A stretch of DNA of 10,593 nt from NCBI GenBank assembly GCA_009392075.1, contig VFHG01000094.1, forward strand, positions 1-10,593. The letters run 5' to 3'. Each line of letters starts with the position of its first letter. The stretch's first letter is position 1. Positions 1-7,173 of this stretch are shown one piece after another. A program made the translations under genes and the position numbers. Under the pieces are notes generated by a model. That model was not told where the DNA came from. It did not search any database and saw only the letters and a program-made list of their open reading frames with translations. Source of the DNA: SAR202 cluster bacterium. Its GTDB lineage: Bacteria > Chloroflexota > Dehalococcoidia > UBA3495.

Positions 1-222
1 ATCGCCTTTCCGCTGGGCAACTATCATAACGGCGCGCCCGAGGGCCGCATCGAAGCCGAATACATCCATATAGACGACTACCTGGGCGGCGTGGAGCTGC
101 TCACCGAAGCCGCCCGCCGGGTCTCCGACCGGGCCAACACAGCCTTCCGCCAACGCCTGCGCGAGGTCCCCTCAGACATGCGCCAACGCATGATGAACAC
201 CGGCGCCGGGATAAAAAAATAG
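1..222 (+). CDS. 3' end of a putative zinc metallopeptidase (partial)
   Basis: The reading frame is open from the left edge to a TAG at 220-222 and gives 73 C-terminal residues. The fragment begins IAFPLGNYHN and continues with EAEYIHIDDYLGGVELL. A small-residue strand followed by G-N-Y-H, then an acidic segment and a final helix, resembles the C-terminal end of M28/M42-type di-zinc aminopeptidases, where a late His is the last metal ligand. This is family resemblance from memory over a short stretch. M20-type peptidases or an unrelated hydrolase remain possible. The tail is basic and polar and ends in IKK. The stop lies 9 bases before the amidase start and overlaps the amidase ribosome binding site, so the two genes are probably co-transcribed. 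The catalytic half lies outside the window. Confidence 0.45.
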   Translation: MAFPLGNYHNGAPEGRIEAEYIHIDDYLGGVELLTEAARRVSDRANTAFRQRLREVPSDMRQRMMNTGAGIKK

Positions 223-231
223 AGGTAAGAG

Positions 232-1665
232 ATGGCCACCAACGACATCGCCTTCATGTCAGCCACGGAACTGGGTTCCGCCATCAAGTCTAAAGAGGTC
301 TCGCCCGTCGAGGCTGTAGAGGCCTACCTGGACCGCATCGAGCGCATTGATCCCCAGGTCAACTCCTATATCACCGTCTGCGCCGAACAGGCTCGGGGAG
401 AAGCCCTGCAGGCCGAAGCTGAGATTCGCCGCGGCGAGTACCGGGGTCCCCTCCACGGCATCCCCATGGGCATCAAGGACCAGATCTATACCAAGGGCCT
501 GCTCACCACCGACGCCTCCAAAATCAGGTCCGATTTCATCCCCAAATTCGACGCCACTGTGGTCACGAACCTCAAAAAGGCCGGGGCTGTCCTCCTTGGC
601 AAGCTGAACATGAGCGAGTTCGCCCACGGGGAGCCCCAGAGCTCGGCGTCCGGACCGGCCAGAAATCCCTGGGACCTGACCCGGAGTCCAGGCGTATCCA
701 GCACTGGGTCCGGGGCCGCCACTGCCGCCCGGCTGTGTGCGACATCATTGGGCGAAGACACCGGCGGTTCCATCCGTGGCCCGGCCGCCAACTGCGGTCT
801 GGTGGGGCTTCGGCCTACGTGGGGGCGGGTTAGCCGCTACGGCGTTGACGGCGCCGGTTGGTCTTTCGACACCATCGGACCCATCTCCCGCACCGTGGAG
901 GACTGCGCGATAACCATCGGCGGCATCGCCGGTTACGATCCGCAAGACCCGTCGACCCATAACGTGCCGGTGCCCGACTATCAAGCTGCGCTCACCGGCG
1001 ACATCAAGGGACTCAAAGTGGGGGTGGTCAAGGAACTGCTCGACCCTGTGGAACTGGATTTAGACCCCAAGATACGCCAGGCAGTCTTAACGGCCATCGA
1101 GGTGCTGGCGGAACTGGGCGCCGACGTTCGGCAGGTGTCCATGCCTCTTGCCGAGAAGACGGGCTACATCACCCGCGCCATCACCCACGTCGACCGGGTT
1201 AGTCTGCGCCCCGAGTACCTGCGTGAACGCGCAGAAGACTACCACTACAACACCCGCGTCCATTTCACCACCGCTAACCTGATCCCGGCCCAGGTCTACT
1301 ACAAGGCCCAGAAGCTGCGGACCATGGTGCGCCAACAGGTGTTGGATCTGTTGGAGGAGGTAGATGTCTTGATTCAGCCCACCTCCGGCTCCCCCGCCAA
1401 CGTCATAAACCTGGACCAGAAAGTAGACAGCCAAGAGCACGCCAGAAAGGCGCTGTCAGCGGGTGGGTTCAGAGGACCATACAGCCTGAGCGGAGCACCA
1501 GCCCTGTCCATCCTCTGCGGCTTCACCTCAGAAGGACACGGTGGACTGCCATTGGCCATGCAGATAGCCAGCCGCCCCTTCGAAGAAGCAACCGTCCTGC
1601 GCGTAGCCCACGCCTACGAGCAAGCGTCAGGCTGGAACAAGCGGGTGCCGCCAACGGCGTTATAG
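232..1665 (+). CDS. Amidase signature (AS) family amidase
   Basis: A 477-residue amidase-signature enzyme that hydrolyses a carboxamide C-N bond, probably in the cytoplasm because no signal peptide is visible. The Ser-cisSer-Lys triad can be placed: Lys82 in HGIPMGIKD, cis-Ser156 in SPGVSSTGSGAA, and nucleophile Ser180 in EDTGGSIRGPAA. The 24-residue spacing between the two serines matches the family. VGLRPTWGRVSRYG follows at 191-204, and length is typical for the family. The glycine-serine loop reads GVSSTGS rather than the common GGSSGGS. It resembles GatA, but no gatB or gatC is adjacent, so a catabolic amidase is more likely than tRNA amidotransferase; the substrate is unknown. The ATG at 232 is preceded by AGAGG at 221-225. 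The 3' end overlaps the convergent DinB-like gene by 6 bp. Confidence 0.93.
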   Translation: MATNDIAFMSATELGSAIKSKEVSPVEAVEAYLDRIERIDPQVNSYITVCAEQARGEALQAEAEIRRGEYRGPLHGIPMGIKDQIYTKGLLTTDASKIRSDFIPKFDATVVTNLKKAGAVLLGKLNMSEFAHGEPQSSASGPARNPWDLTRSPGVSSTGSGAATAARLCATSLGEDTGGSIRGPAANCGLVGLRPTWGRVSRYGVDGAGWSFDTIGPISRTVEDCAITIGGIAGYDPQDPSTHNVPVPDYQAALTGDIKGLKVGVVKELLDPVELDLDPKIRQAVLTAIEVLAELGADVRQVSMPLAEKTGYITRAITHVDRVSLRPEYLRERAEDYHYNTRVHFTTANLIPAQVYYKAQKLRTMVRQQVLDLLEEVDVLIQPTSGSPANVINLDQKVDSQEHARKALSAGGFRGPYSLSGAPALSILCGFTSEGHGGLPLAMQIASRPFEEATVLRVAHAYEQASGWNKRVPPTAL

Positions 1666-2178
1666 CAACGTTTGCTTGTCCTGTAGTTCGTCTATCTGCT
1701 CCCGGGTGCGGTCGTAGATCTGGGGGACATCCCAGCCTTCTAGGCCGGCGTAGGTGTCTATCTGGGAGCGGTGGTGGACCTCGTGTTCCAGGAGCATCAT
1801 CAGGATTCGCCAACCGCTGAGGGTGCCGTCGGTGTCGATCATCTTGATCTTTCGGTCCAGCCACTCTCTGGGCGTTCCCGAGATCTGTTTCTGGAACTCG
1901 ACCGCCGAGGCTTCCAAAGCAGGTATCCAGCCAGACTGCTTCTCAGTGCTGGGCGGGACCCAGTCATAGCGCCACCCCTTGCCGGTGTAGGCTGAGGCGA
2001 AGTAAATCCTGGACTCACAGATGTGATAGACGATCTGCGAGATGCCCCACGCTTTCTCTCCCTCACCCCTCGGCGGCTCCCAATCCTCGGCGGGCGCGGG
2101 CAGGGCTTCGATATCCCGCAGGGTCCGCCGGTGTATCGAACGGAAGAAATTCAGGAATGCCTCAGGGTCGGTGATCAT
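1660..2178 (-). CDS. DinB / YfiT-like metal-binding four-helix protein
   Basis: A 172-residue protein of the DinB superfamily, a four-helix bundle holding one divalent metal. The three-histidine site is clear: His52 in QIVYHICESR at the end of helix 2, then His132 and His136 in the late motif LLEHEVHHRSQ. Some family members are thiol-dependent S-transferases (mycothiol- or bacillithiol-linked, or maleylpyruvate isomerase-like), but most, including this one, have no assigned reaction. No signal peptide or membrane segment is visible. GGAGGA at 2185-2190 sits six bases upstream of the ATG. The gene starts 21 bp after the M20 peptidase stop on the same strand, so it is probably the last gene of that transcript. 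Its stop overlaps the 3' end of the convergent amidase. Confidence 0.85.
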   Translation of the reverse strand: MITDPEAFLNFFRSIHRRTLRDIEALPAPAEDWEPPRGEGEKAWGISQIVYHICESRIYFASAYTGKGWRYDWVPPSTEKQSGWIPALEASAVEFQKQISGTPREWLDRKIKMIDTDGTLSGWRILMMLLEHEVHHRSQIDTYAGLEGWDVPQIYDRTREQIDELQDKQTLL

Positions 2179-2199
2179 TTCTAGTCCTCCCCGGACAGA

Positions 2200-3558
2200 T
2201 TACTTAACTGCCAGCAGATCGTAGGCCAGGGCCAACATGATTCTGCTGCCGCTGATCAGACTCCGGATGCCCACCGACTCGTTGGTGCCGTGGATGAAGC
2301 TGATCATGGGGTCGTCATCGGGGTGCGAGCCCACCATGCCGTAGGTGGTGGTGCCCAGGTTGCGGGTGAACCGGGAGTCGGTGAATCCGGGGCTCAGCGA
2401 CGGCACCCATTGTATGTCGTCCCGGTTCAGCGCGTTGGCAGTGCTGATCTGGATGCGCTGGGCGAACTCGGTCTCGAAGGGCGAGGCGTTGGGGATGGAC
2501 ATGTAGTCGATGTCTATCTCAACGCCGGGAATCCCATCCAATATATTCCCCAGTTCCTGCCGAACATAGGCCTCGTCCTGGTGAGGCAACGTTCGCACGT
2601 CGCAGGTCAATTTGACCGACTCTGGAACGCTGTTGGACTTGATGCCGCCCTGAATCATGGTGGGCGTGATGGTCATCCTAGACAAAGCCTTCATGATGGA
2701 GGCAAAACGAGGCTGACTCTCTTCGTTGTCGGCTATTATCTGGTCGATGTTTTCCGGCGACGGTTTGTCCTCGATAGCGAAGGTGGACAGGTGGTCGAAC
2801 AGGCTGGTGGAGGTGTCCCGCTCCGCTTCGTAGGCCTCGATACGTCTCACGACTTCCGACAGGCCAAATAGGGCGTTATTCCCCTGCCAAGGAGTGGAGG
2901 CATGGGCGCTGGAGCCCCGGACCTCAATCTCCAACTGCAACCGGCCCTTCTCGCCGATTCCCAGCAGATAAGTCAGGTTGCCGGCGGCCTCTATTGGCAC
3001 TCCGCCGCCTTCGTTTACGGCATAGGGCGCCGCCAGCTTCTCGGGGTGATGCTCAGCCATCCAGCCGAACCCGTACCGGCCGCCATGCTCTTCGTCGGCA
3101 CAGGAAGCCAAGATCAGGCTGTCCTTCAACTCGATGTTGTTGCGCTTGAGGATTCGCATGGCGATCAGTTGGCAGGTCAGCAGCGCTTTACAGTCCGACG
3201 CCCCACGCCCGAAGACCCGGCCGTCGGCCACGGTGGCGCTGAATGGCGGGAACCGCCATTTCTCCTCTTCCTCCACGGGGACAACGTCCAAGTGTGACAT
3301 GAACATCAGTCCGGCCTTCCCGGAACTACCCTCCAAGCGGGCGATCAAGTTGCCCCGGTCCGGGGCCGACTCAATAGTCTCAGACTCGATACCATCCTCG
3401 GCCAGCCAGTTCTCGATGTATCGGCAGGCTTCGGTCTCGTTGCCTGTGGGCATGAATCCGGTGTTCACGGTGGGTATGCGCACCAAGTCCTGTTCCAGCG
3501 TAATGATCTCCTCGCGCATTTCATCGACTTGGTCCAATAAACTCTCTAGGTCCGGCAT
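2200..3558 (-). CDS. M20 family metallopeptidase (ArgE/DapE/CPG2-like)
   Basis: A 452-residue M20 zinc peptidase or deacylase, which typically removes a terminal residue or acyl group from small peptides or N-acyl amino acids. The di-zinc ligands are all visible: His89 in FMSHLDVVP (Asp91 beside it), bridging Asp122 in GRGASDCKA, general base Glu156 and ligand Glu157 in CADEEHGG, Glu183 in VNEGGG, and the late His423 in FIHGTNESVG. His219 in RGSSAHAST lies in the dimerisation (lid) domain and normally contributes to the partner active site. Length is normal for the family and no signal peptide is visible, so a cytoplasmic enzyme is likely. GGAG at 3565-3568 supports the ATG start. The DinB-like gene follows 21 bp downstream. 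Exact substrate cannot be read from the sequence. Confidence 0.93.
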   Translation of the reverse strand: MPDLESLLDQVDEMREEIITLEQDLVRIPTVNTGFMPTGNETEACRYIENWLAEDGIESETIESAPDRGNLIARLEGSSGKAGLMFMSHLDVVPVEEEEKWRFPPFSATVADGRVFGRGASDCKALLTCQLIAMRILKRNNIELKDSLILASCADEEHGGRYGFGWMAEHHPEKLAAPYAVNEGGGVPIEAAGNLTYLLGIGEKGRLQLEIEVRGSSAHASTPWQGNNALFGLSEVVRRIEAYEAERDTSTSLFDHLSTFAIEDKPSPENIDQIIADNEESQPRFASIMKALSRMTITPTMIQGGIKSNSVPESVKLTCDVRTLPHQDEAYVRQELGNILDGIPGVEIDIDYMSIPNASPFETEFAQRIQISTANALNRDDIQWVPSLSPGFTDSRFTRNLGTTTYGMVGSHPDDDPMISFIHGTNESVGIRSLISGSRIMLALAYDLLAVK

Positions 3559-3597
3559 CTAAGTCTCCAGTTGTTCGATTTCCCCCGTCTTCGCATA

Positions 3598-3680
3598 TGT
3601 CACCCTGAGTGAAGCGAAGGGTCTGCCAAAGTCCTGATTGGTAGATTCTTCGTAGGCCTAGCGCGCTCCTCAGAATGACA
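3598..3680. repeat. Palindromic MITE/REP-like intergenic element
   Basis: An imperfect inverted repeat fills most of the gap between the Ntn-hydrolase stop and the M20 start. The outer arms begin TGTCACCCTGAG (3598) and end CTCAGAATGACA (3680). An inner stem pairs CGAAGGGTCT (3615-3624) with AGATTCTTCG (3643-3652) using two G-T pairs. A further CCAA/TTGG stem closes around the centre (3626-3629 with 3638-3641). The right arm carries an extra TAGGCCTA palindrome at 3653-3660. Elements starting TGTCA-TTCTGAG with GAAGCGAAG are known dispersed intergenic repeats in several bacteria. Copy number here cannot be judged from one window. No transposase is present, so any mobility would be non-autonomous. 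TTTTT follows at 3681-3685 on the plus strand. Confidence 0.75.
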
Positions 3681-3708
3681 TTTTTGCGGCGGGTTCTCTA
3701 CATATGAA

Positions 3709-5469
3709 TCAATACCCCACCGCATACGCCTCGCAACGGGGGTCGGCGCCGCCCTGCAGCACCTTGGTCTCCGGGTTGCGGGTGATGGCGCAGTACAGGG
3801 ACGAGCCTTCCCACCAATCAGGGTACCGCTCGATGATGTGGCCCTTCTGTCGCAGCGACTCCGTCGCATCTTCGGAGATCCGGCCTTCCAGCCGAAGCAT
3901 CGCTGGCTCGTATTTAGACGGCCAGTTAGACCCTGGAAAATTGTAACTGTAGAACCGGGGTTCCTCCACGGCCTCCTGGGGGTCGCGCCCGAACTCCAGC
4001 ATGTTCAACAGGAGCTGCAGCGTTCCTTGGGGGATATGGTCACCGCCGTGGGCGCCCAGGGCGATGACCGGCTCGCCGTCCCGCAGTACCAACGCCGGAG
4101 CAGGTGTGAGCCTGGGCCGCTTGCCGCCCGCCACCGAGGCTGGGACGGAATCATCAATTTTTGACTGAGAGCCGCGCATAGAGAAGGCCAGACCCGTGCC
4201 TGGAATCACCGGCCCGCCGTTCTTGGTGCCCTCGCTGGGGGTGCTGGAGAAGATGTTGCCGTCCCGGTCGATAACCGCGAAATAAGACGTGCCGCCGCCG
4301 GTGGCCCCGGCAGTGGCAACAGAAACCGGGGCGTCCTTGGGAGACTGGGGACCGCCGTTCAAAGTAGCTTTGCAGTTGCGGGGGTCTCCCGCCGGAGGCG
4401 TCCCCGGCCAGGCCACATCGGGGTCAATGAGACCGCGACGATGGATCAGGTATTCTTCCGACAGCAACTCTTTGATCGGCACATCCACGAATTTAGGGTC
4501 ACCGACATACTGTTCCCGGTCGGCAAAGGCTAGGTTCAGCGCCTGGCTCACGGTATGGATGTACTCTGGCGAGTTATGGCCCATCGACGCCAGGTCGAAA
4601 CCCTCCAGAATCTTGAGGGCTTGCGGGAAGGTCGGCCCCTGGCCCCAAGGCCCGGTGCTGTAGACGTCATAGCCGCGGTAGTTAACCGTTACCGGGGTGC
4701 CAACGCTTACGTGATAACTAGCTAGGTCATCCGCGGTCAATAGTCCGCCCATTTCCTGGTTGAAGGCTACGATCTTGCGCGCAAGTTCACCAGTATAGAT
4801 GTCGTCCCTGGCTGCCTGCATAGCAGCTTCCCGGCCCTTGCCCTTGTTGGAGTTCTCTATCTCCGCCAACTTGGCCAGCGTCGCCGACAAGTCCTTTTGA
4901 TAGAACATCTCGCCCTGCTTGGGCGGACTTCCGTTGGGCATGAAGATCTCAGCCGTTGATGGGTGGGCGTTGTAGGCGTCGTAGGCGGTGACGAACCGGC
5001 CGGCCAAGTAGCGGAACATCGGGAACCCGTTCCCGGCCAGGTCGATGGCTGCGGACGCCACCTCGCCAAAGGTCATAGTGCCGAACTGGGATAGGGCCGT
5101 AATCCACGCGTCGGCGGCCCCCGGTGTCAGGGAGTTCATCACGCCGGGCGTCAGCTTGCCGCCGTGGTTCTTCTTGAAATAATCCACCGATGCAGCCTGA
5201 GGCCAGACCCCTAGGCCGTCGATCTCGACCACTTCCTTACGGTCGGCCAGGTACATGACCGTAGGCGCAACCCCCAAAAAACTGCAATCATCGACATGGA
5301 CCACGTTCAATGCCAGGCCCACAGCCACTCCGGCATCGATGGCGTTGCCACCCTTCCTTAGCACATCCAGACCGGCCATGGCAGCGGCGGGGTGGCTGGC
5401 AACAACCATGCCGTTGACGCCCTGCATCAGCGGGCGAAAGCTTGTCATAGTACTTCCTGGAACGGGCAT
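3709..5469 (-). CDS. Gamma-glutamyltransferase-fold Ntn-hydrolase, atypical substrate pocket
   Basis: A 586-residue member of the gamma-glutamyltransferase family, made as a proenzyme that cleaves itself before a catalytic Thr. The N-terminal signature is clear (HPAAAMAGLDVLRKGGNAID, 26-45). The predicted cleavage site and nucleophile is Thr394 in GGGTSYFAVIDRDGN, giving subunits of about 393 and 193 residues. Residues that bind gamma-glutamate in E. coli GGT are not kept. The RetAP-type Arg motif is replaced by GLGVWP at 85-90, the SSM motif reads GKRPRLTPAP at 449-458, and the Asn411 position is Gly414. GGDHIPQ with DPQEAVEEPRF near the C-terminus resembles YwrD/HpxW/acylase-type relatives. 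An amidohydrolase or acylase is therefore likelier than a glutathione transpeptidase. No signal peptide is visible. GGAGGA at 5478-5483 supports this ATG; Met8 is a weaker alternative. Confidence 0.9.
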   Translation of the reverse strand: MPVPGSTMTSFRPLMQGVNGMVVASHPAAAMAGLDVLRKGGNAIDAGVAVGLALNVVHVDDCSFLGVAPTVMYLADRKEVVEIDGLGVWPQAASVDYFKKNHGGKLTPGVMNSLTPGAADAWITALSQFGTMTFGEVASAAIDLAGNGFPMFRYLAGRFVTAYDAYNAHPSTAEIFMPNGSPPKQGEMFYQKDLSATLAKLAEIENSNKGKGREAAMQAARDDIYTGELARKIVAFNQEMGGLLTADDLASYHVSVGTPVTVNYRGYDVYSTGPWGQGPTFPQALKILEGFDLASMGHNSPEYIHTVSQALNLAFADREQYVGDPKFVDVPIKELLSEEYLIHRRGLIDPDVAWPGTPPAGDPRNCKATLNGGPQSPKDAPVSVATAGATGGGTSYFAVIDRDGNIFSSTPSEGTKNGGPVIPGTGLAFSMRGSQSKIDDSVPASVAGGKRPRLTPAPALVLRDGEPVIALGAHGGDHIPQGTLQLLLNMLEFGRDPQEAVEEPRFYSYNFPGSNWPSKYEPAMLRLEGRISEDATESLRQKGHIIERYPDWWEGSSLYCAITRNPETKVLQGGADPRCEAYAVGY

Positions 5470-5504
5470 TTTTGAAGTCCTCCAATAATTGATCGCCTGA
5501 GTAG

Positions 5505-5533
5505 ATATTAGACCTCTCGGGCTGTTTGGTCGA
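5505..5533 (-). promoter_or_regulatory. Candidate promoter of the Ntn-hydrolase gene
   Basis: Reading the minus strand, TCGACC (5533-5528) and TAATAT (5510-5505) are separated by exactly 17 bases. Each matches four of six bases of the sigma-70 consensus. The -10 box overlaps the TAA stop of the aminotransferase remnant and the -35 box lies in its last codons, so the present promoter would sit inside the dead gene. The distance to the downstream ATG is suitable. Pattern match only. Confidence 0.3.
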
Positions 5534-5763
5534 TAAAGCTACGGGCAAATTCCCAGAACCGGTGTACATCGGTGAAGTTGGACGCCAAGCCCATGGAAAT
5601 TCGAACAGCGCCGGCGCTCTTGCCGTACCGGTCTTCCAACACGCTCAAGAACTGCTCAAAGGACATGCGGCAGATCGTCCAACTTCCGTACCGACTCGAA
5701 CACCGGATTCACCTTCAAAAAGGCTTGATAGGCGCGTTCAAGGTTATCAGTTCCTGCAGCCAT
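5508..5763 (-). pseudogene. Class V aminotransferase remnant (both ends kept, middle deleted)
   Basis: On the minus strand an ATG at 5763 opens 35 residues (MAAGTDNLERAYQAFLKVNP, then VFESVRKLDDL) before a TGA at 5658-5656. A second frame, from an in-frame ATG at 5666 to TAA at 5508, gives 52 residues including GAVRISMGLASNF, then TDVHRFWEFARSFID. From recall of the family, the first piece matches the extreme N-terminus, and the second the extreme C-terminus, of PLP-dependent class V aminotransferases of the cysteine desulfurase / molybdenum-cofactor-sulfurase type. Intact members have roughly 400 or more residues between these parts. Here the two ends meet within about ten bases around 5664-5675 and are out of frame. 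The PLP-binding lysine region is absent, so no enzyme can be made. The remnant lies just upstream of the Ntn-hydrolase gene on the same strand. Confidence 0.7.
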
Positions 5764-5869
5764 TTCAGCTCGGATTACAGGATGGGTTGAATAAGGGGCA
5801 TTCTAGCAAAATACACCAGGCCACAGGAGGCAGCTCTGATCCAGGTTCAAAACGGCATGATTTTTAGAT

Positions 5870-5898
5870 TTGGTTTCGTTCTCGACTGAGAGTAAACT
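5870..5898 (+). promoter_or_regulatory. Candidate promoter of the limonene-monooxygenase-like gene
   Basis: TTGGTT (5870-5875) and TAAACT (5893-5898) are 17 bases apart, giving a weak sigma-70-like match (TTG kept in the -35, four of six in the -10). The position, about 45 bases before the ATG at 5943, is suitable. The rest of the stretch 5764-5942 contains no recognisable gene. A -10-like TAGAAT on the minus strand near 5804 may be left over from the dead aminotransferase gene. Confidence 0.25.
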
Positions 5899-5905
5899 TA
5901 AACCA

Positions 5906-5918
5906 CCGCCGCAGGCGG
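5906..5918 (+). other. Short leader hairpin before the LLM gene
   Basis: CCGCC (5906-5910) and GGCGG (5914-5918) form a perfect five-pair GC stem with a GCA loop. It lies 10 bases before the ribosome binding site GGAGGA (5929-5934) of the gene starting at 5943. It would fall in the 5' leader and could stabilise the mRNA or tune translation; chance is also possible in GC-rich DNA. Confidence 0.3.
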
Positions 5919-5942
5919 ACAAAACCTCGGAGGAAGACACGC

Positions 5943-7112
5943 ATGGATACGCCCAAACGTATGAAATTCGGTTCTTTCTTGGGCCCGTTCCACCGGGTCG
6001 GAGAAAACCCAACGCTGGCCATGGACCGCGACCTAGAATTGATCGACTGGATGGACAGCCTGGGCTTCGACGAAGTCTGGGTCGGCGAGCACCACTCGGC
6101 CGGCTGGGAGATCATCGCCTCGCCCGAGGTGTTCATCGCCGCCGCCGCCCAACGGACCCGCTACATCAAACTGGGTACCGGAGTCATTAGCCTACCCTAT
6201 CACCACCCGCTCATGGTCGCCGACCGGATGGTCCAGCTTGACCACATGACCCACGGACGGGTGCTCTTTGGGGTCGGGCCGGGCGCCTTGCCTGGTGACG
6301 CCTACATGATGGGCATCTCCCACGAGACCCAGCGGGACCGGATGGACGAGTCGCTAGGGATAATCATGCGGCTATTCACTGAGATCGAGCCCATCACTTA
6401 CAAGAGCGATTGGTTCGAGCTAAACGAGGGCCTGCTCCAGTTGCGTCCCTTCCAACAACCTTACATGCCCATTGCCGTGGCCTCGGTGCAGACGCCTGCG
6501 GGAGTCACTTTGGCCGGCAAATACGGCGCGGCAGTGCTGACCATCACCGTGCCTCGGGACCCGTCAGCAGGCCCTTCTGACCTTAAAGGCCTCTGGGCCA
6601 TCGGCGAGGAATCGGCGGCCGAGCATGGACAGCAAATGAACCGCCACGACTGGAGACTGGTCCTGCCCGTTCATCTAGCCGAGACGCGAAAAGAAGCTCT
6701 GGACGACGTGCGCATGGGCTCTGCCCAGTACCTCCGTGAATATTCAGAAGGGACCAACGGTCGTAAGGCAGTCTTCGACGGCCCCATGGACAAGGTGGTC
6801 GACAACATGGCCGAGGCCGGCTCATGGATCATCGGCACGCCCGACGACTGCATCGAGGCCATCAACCGGCTGCAGGAACAGAGCGGCGGGTTCGGCGGGT
6901 TCCTGGTCCAGACCGTGGACTGGGCGCCCAGGGAGAAGATGCTGCGCAGCTACGAACTGATGGCCCGCTACGTCATGCCCCAGTTCCAAGGCACCGTCGC
7001 CAGCACGATAGCCTCCAACCAATGGGCGGCCGAACGGAAAGACACCCTGGTGGCCGGCCGCACGCGGGCCCTTGACCGGGCCAAGCAGGTTTACGCCGAC
7101 CGGCAGAGTTAG
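5943..7112 (+). CDS. LLM-class flavin monooxygenase, limonene 1,2-monooxygenase-like
   Basis: A 389-residue luciferase-like (LLM) flavin-dependent oxidoreductase with a TIM-barrel fold. It opens with MKFGSFLGPFHRVGENPTLA (7-26). The EHH motif at 49-51, followed by EIIASPEVFIAAAAQRT (56-72), corresponds to the flavin-site region of the bacterial luciferase alpha chain. GTGVISLPYHHPLMVADR (78-95) and FGVGPGALPGDAYMMGI (109-125) are typical of the group containing limonene monooxygenase. Such enzymes use reduced FMN supplied by a separate reductase to oxygenate small, often cyclic or terpenoid substrates. No reductase gene is seen here, and the true substrate is unknown. Length is close to that of the family and no targeting signal is visible. 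GGAGGA (5929-5934), eight bases before the ATG, fixes the start. A terminator follows the stop. Confidence 0.92.
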   Translation: MDTPKRMKFGSFLGPFHRVGENPTLAMDRDLELIDWMDSLGFDEVWVGEHHSAGWEIIASPEVFIAAAAQRTRYIKLGTGVISLPYHHPLMVADRMVQLDHMTHGRVLFGVGPGALPGDAYMMGISHETQRDRMDESLGIIMRLFTEIEPITYKSDWFELNEGLLQLRPFQQPYMPIAVASVQTPAGVTLAGKYGAAVLTITVPRDPSAGPSDLKGLWAIGEESAAEHGQQMNRHDWRLVLPVHLAETRKEALDDVRMGSAQYLREYSEGTNGRKAVFDGPMDKVVDNMAEAGSWIIGTPDDCIEAINRLQEQSGGFGGFLVQTVDWAPREKMLRSYELMARYVMPQFQGTVASTIASNQWAAERKDTLVAGRTRALDRAKQVYADRQS

Positions 7113-7129
7113 GTAAAAACCAGACTAGA

Positions 7130-7163
7130 AGAGGGCTCTCAAAAAATGGGCCCTCTATTTTTT
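7130..7163 (+). terminator. Rho-independent terminator, possibly an attenuator
   Basis: AGAGGGC (7130-7136) pairs perfectly with GCCCTCT (7150-7156) around a 13-base loop and is followed by ATTTTTT (7157-7163). It lies 17 bases after the stop of the LLM gene. The last T directly precedes the GGAGGA ribosome binding site of the CMD-family gene. The loop contains CAAAAAAT (7140-7147), which is complementary to ATTTTTTG (7157-7164), so a competing hairpin that uses up the T-tract and the first G of the ribosome binding site is possible. No ligand-binding domain is evident upstream. Confidence 0.8.
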
Positions 7164-7169
7164 GGAGGA
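7164..7169 (+). promoter_or_regulatory. Ribosome binding site deciding the CMD-family start
   Basis: GGAGGA lies four bases before the ATG at 7174. The frame also has a TTG at 7162-7164, but that codon overlaps the T-tract and this ribosome binding site, so the ATG at 7174 is the better start. Confidence 0.75.
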
Positions 7170-7173
7170 ACAG

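Noticed and set aside
232..1665. GatA subunit of the tRNA amidotransferase
   Set aside because: The motif set is shared across amidases. No gatC or gatB is adjacent, and the neighbouring genes are catabolic.
2290..3562. Long plus-strand open frames (2290-2871, 2902-3297, 3134-3562) antisense to the M20 gene
   Set aside because: Their translations lack recognisable motifs and are antisense shadows of a GC-rich gene with a complete active site on the other strand.
3600..3869. Minus-strand frame of 89 codons across the MITE-like element
   Set aside because: Half of it is repeat translated as protein (CHSEERARPTKN type) and the other half is a shifted frame of the Ntn-hydrolase gene.
5526..5867. 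Plus-strand frames (5526-5867 and 5572-5790) as small genes
   Set aside because: They are antisense to the aminotransferase remnant and have no motifs. The minus-strand translations match a known family instead.
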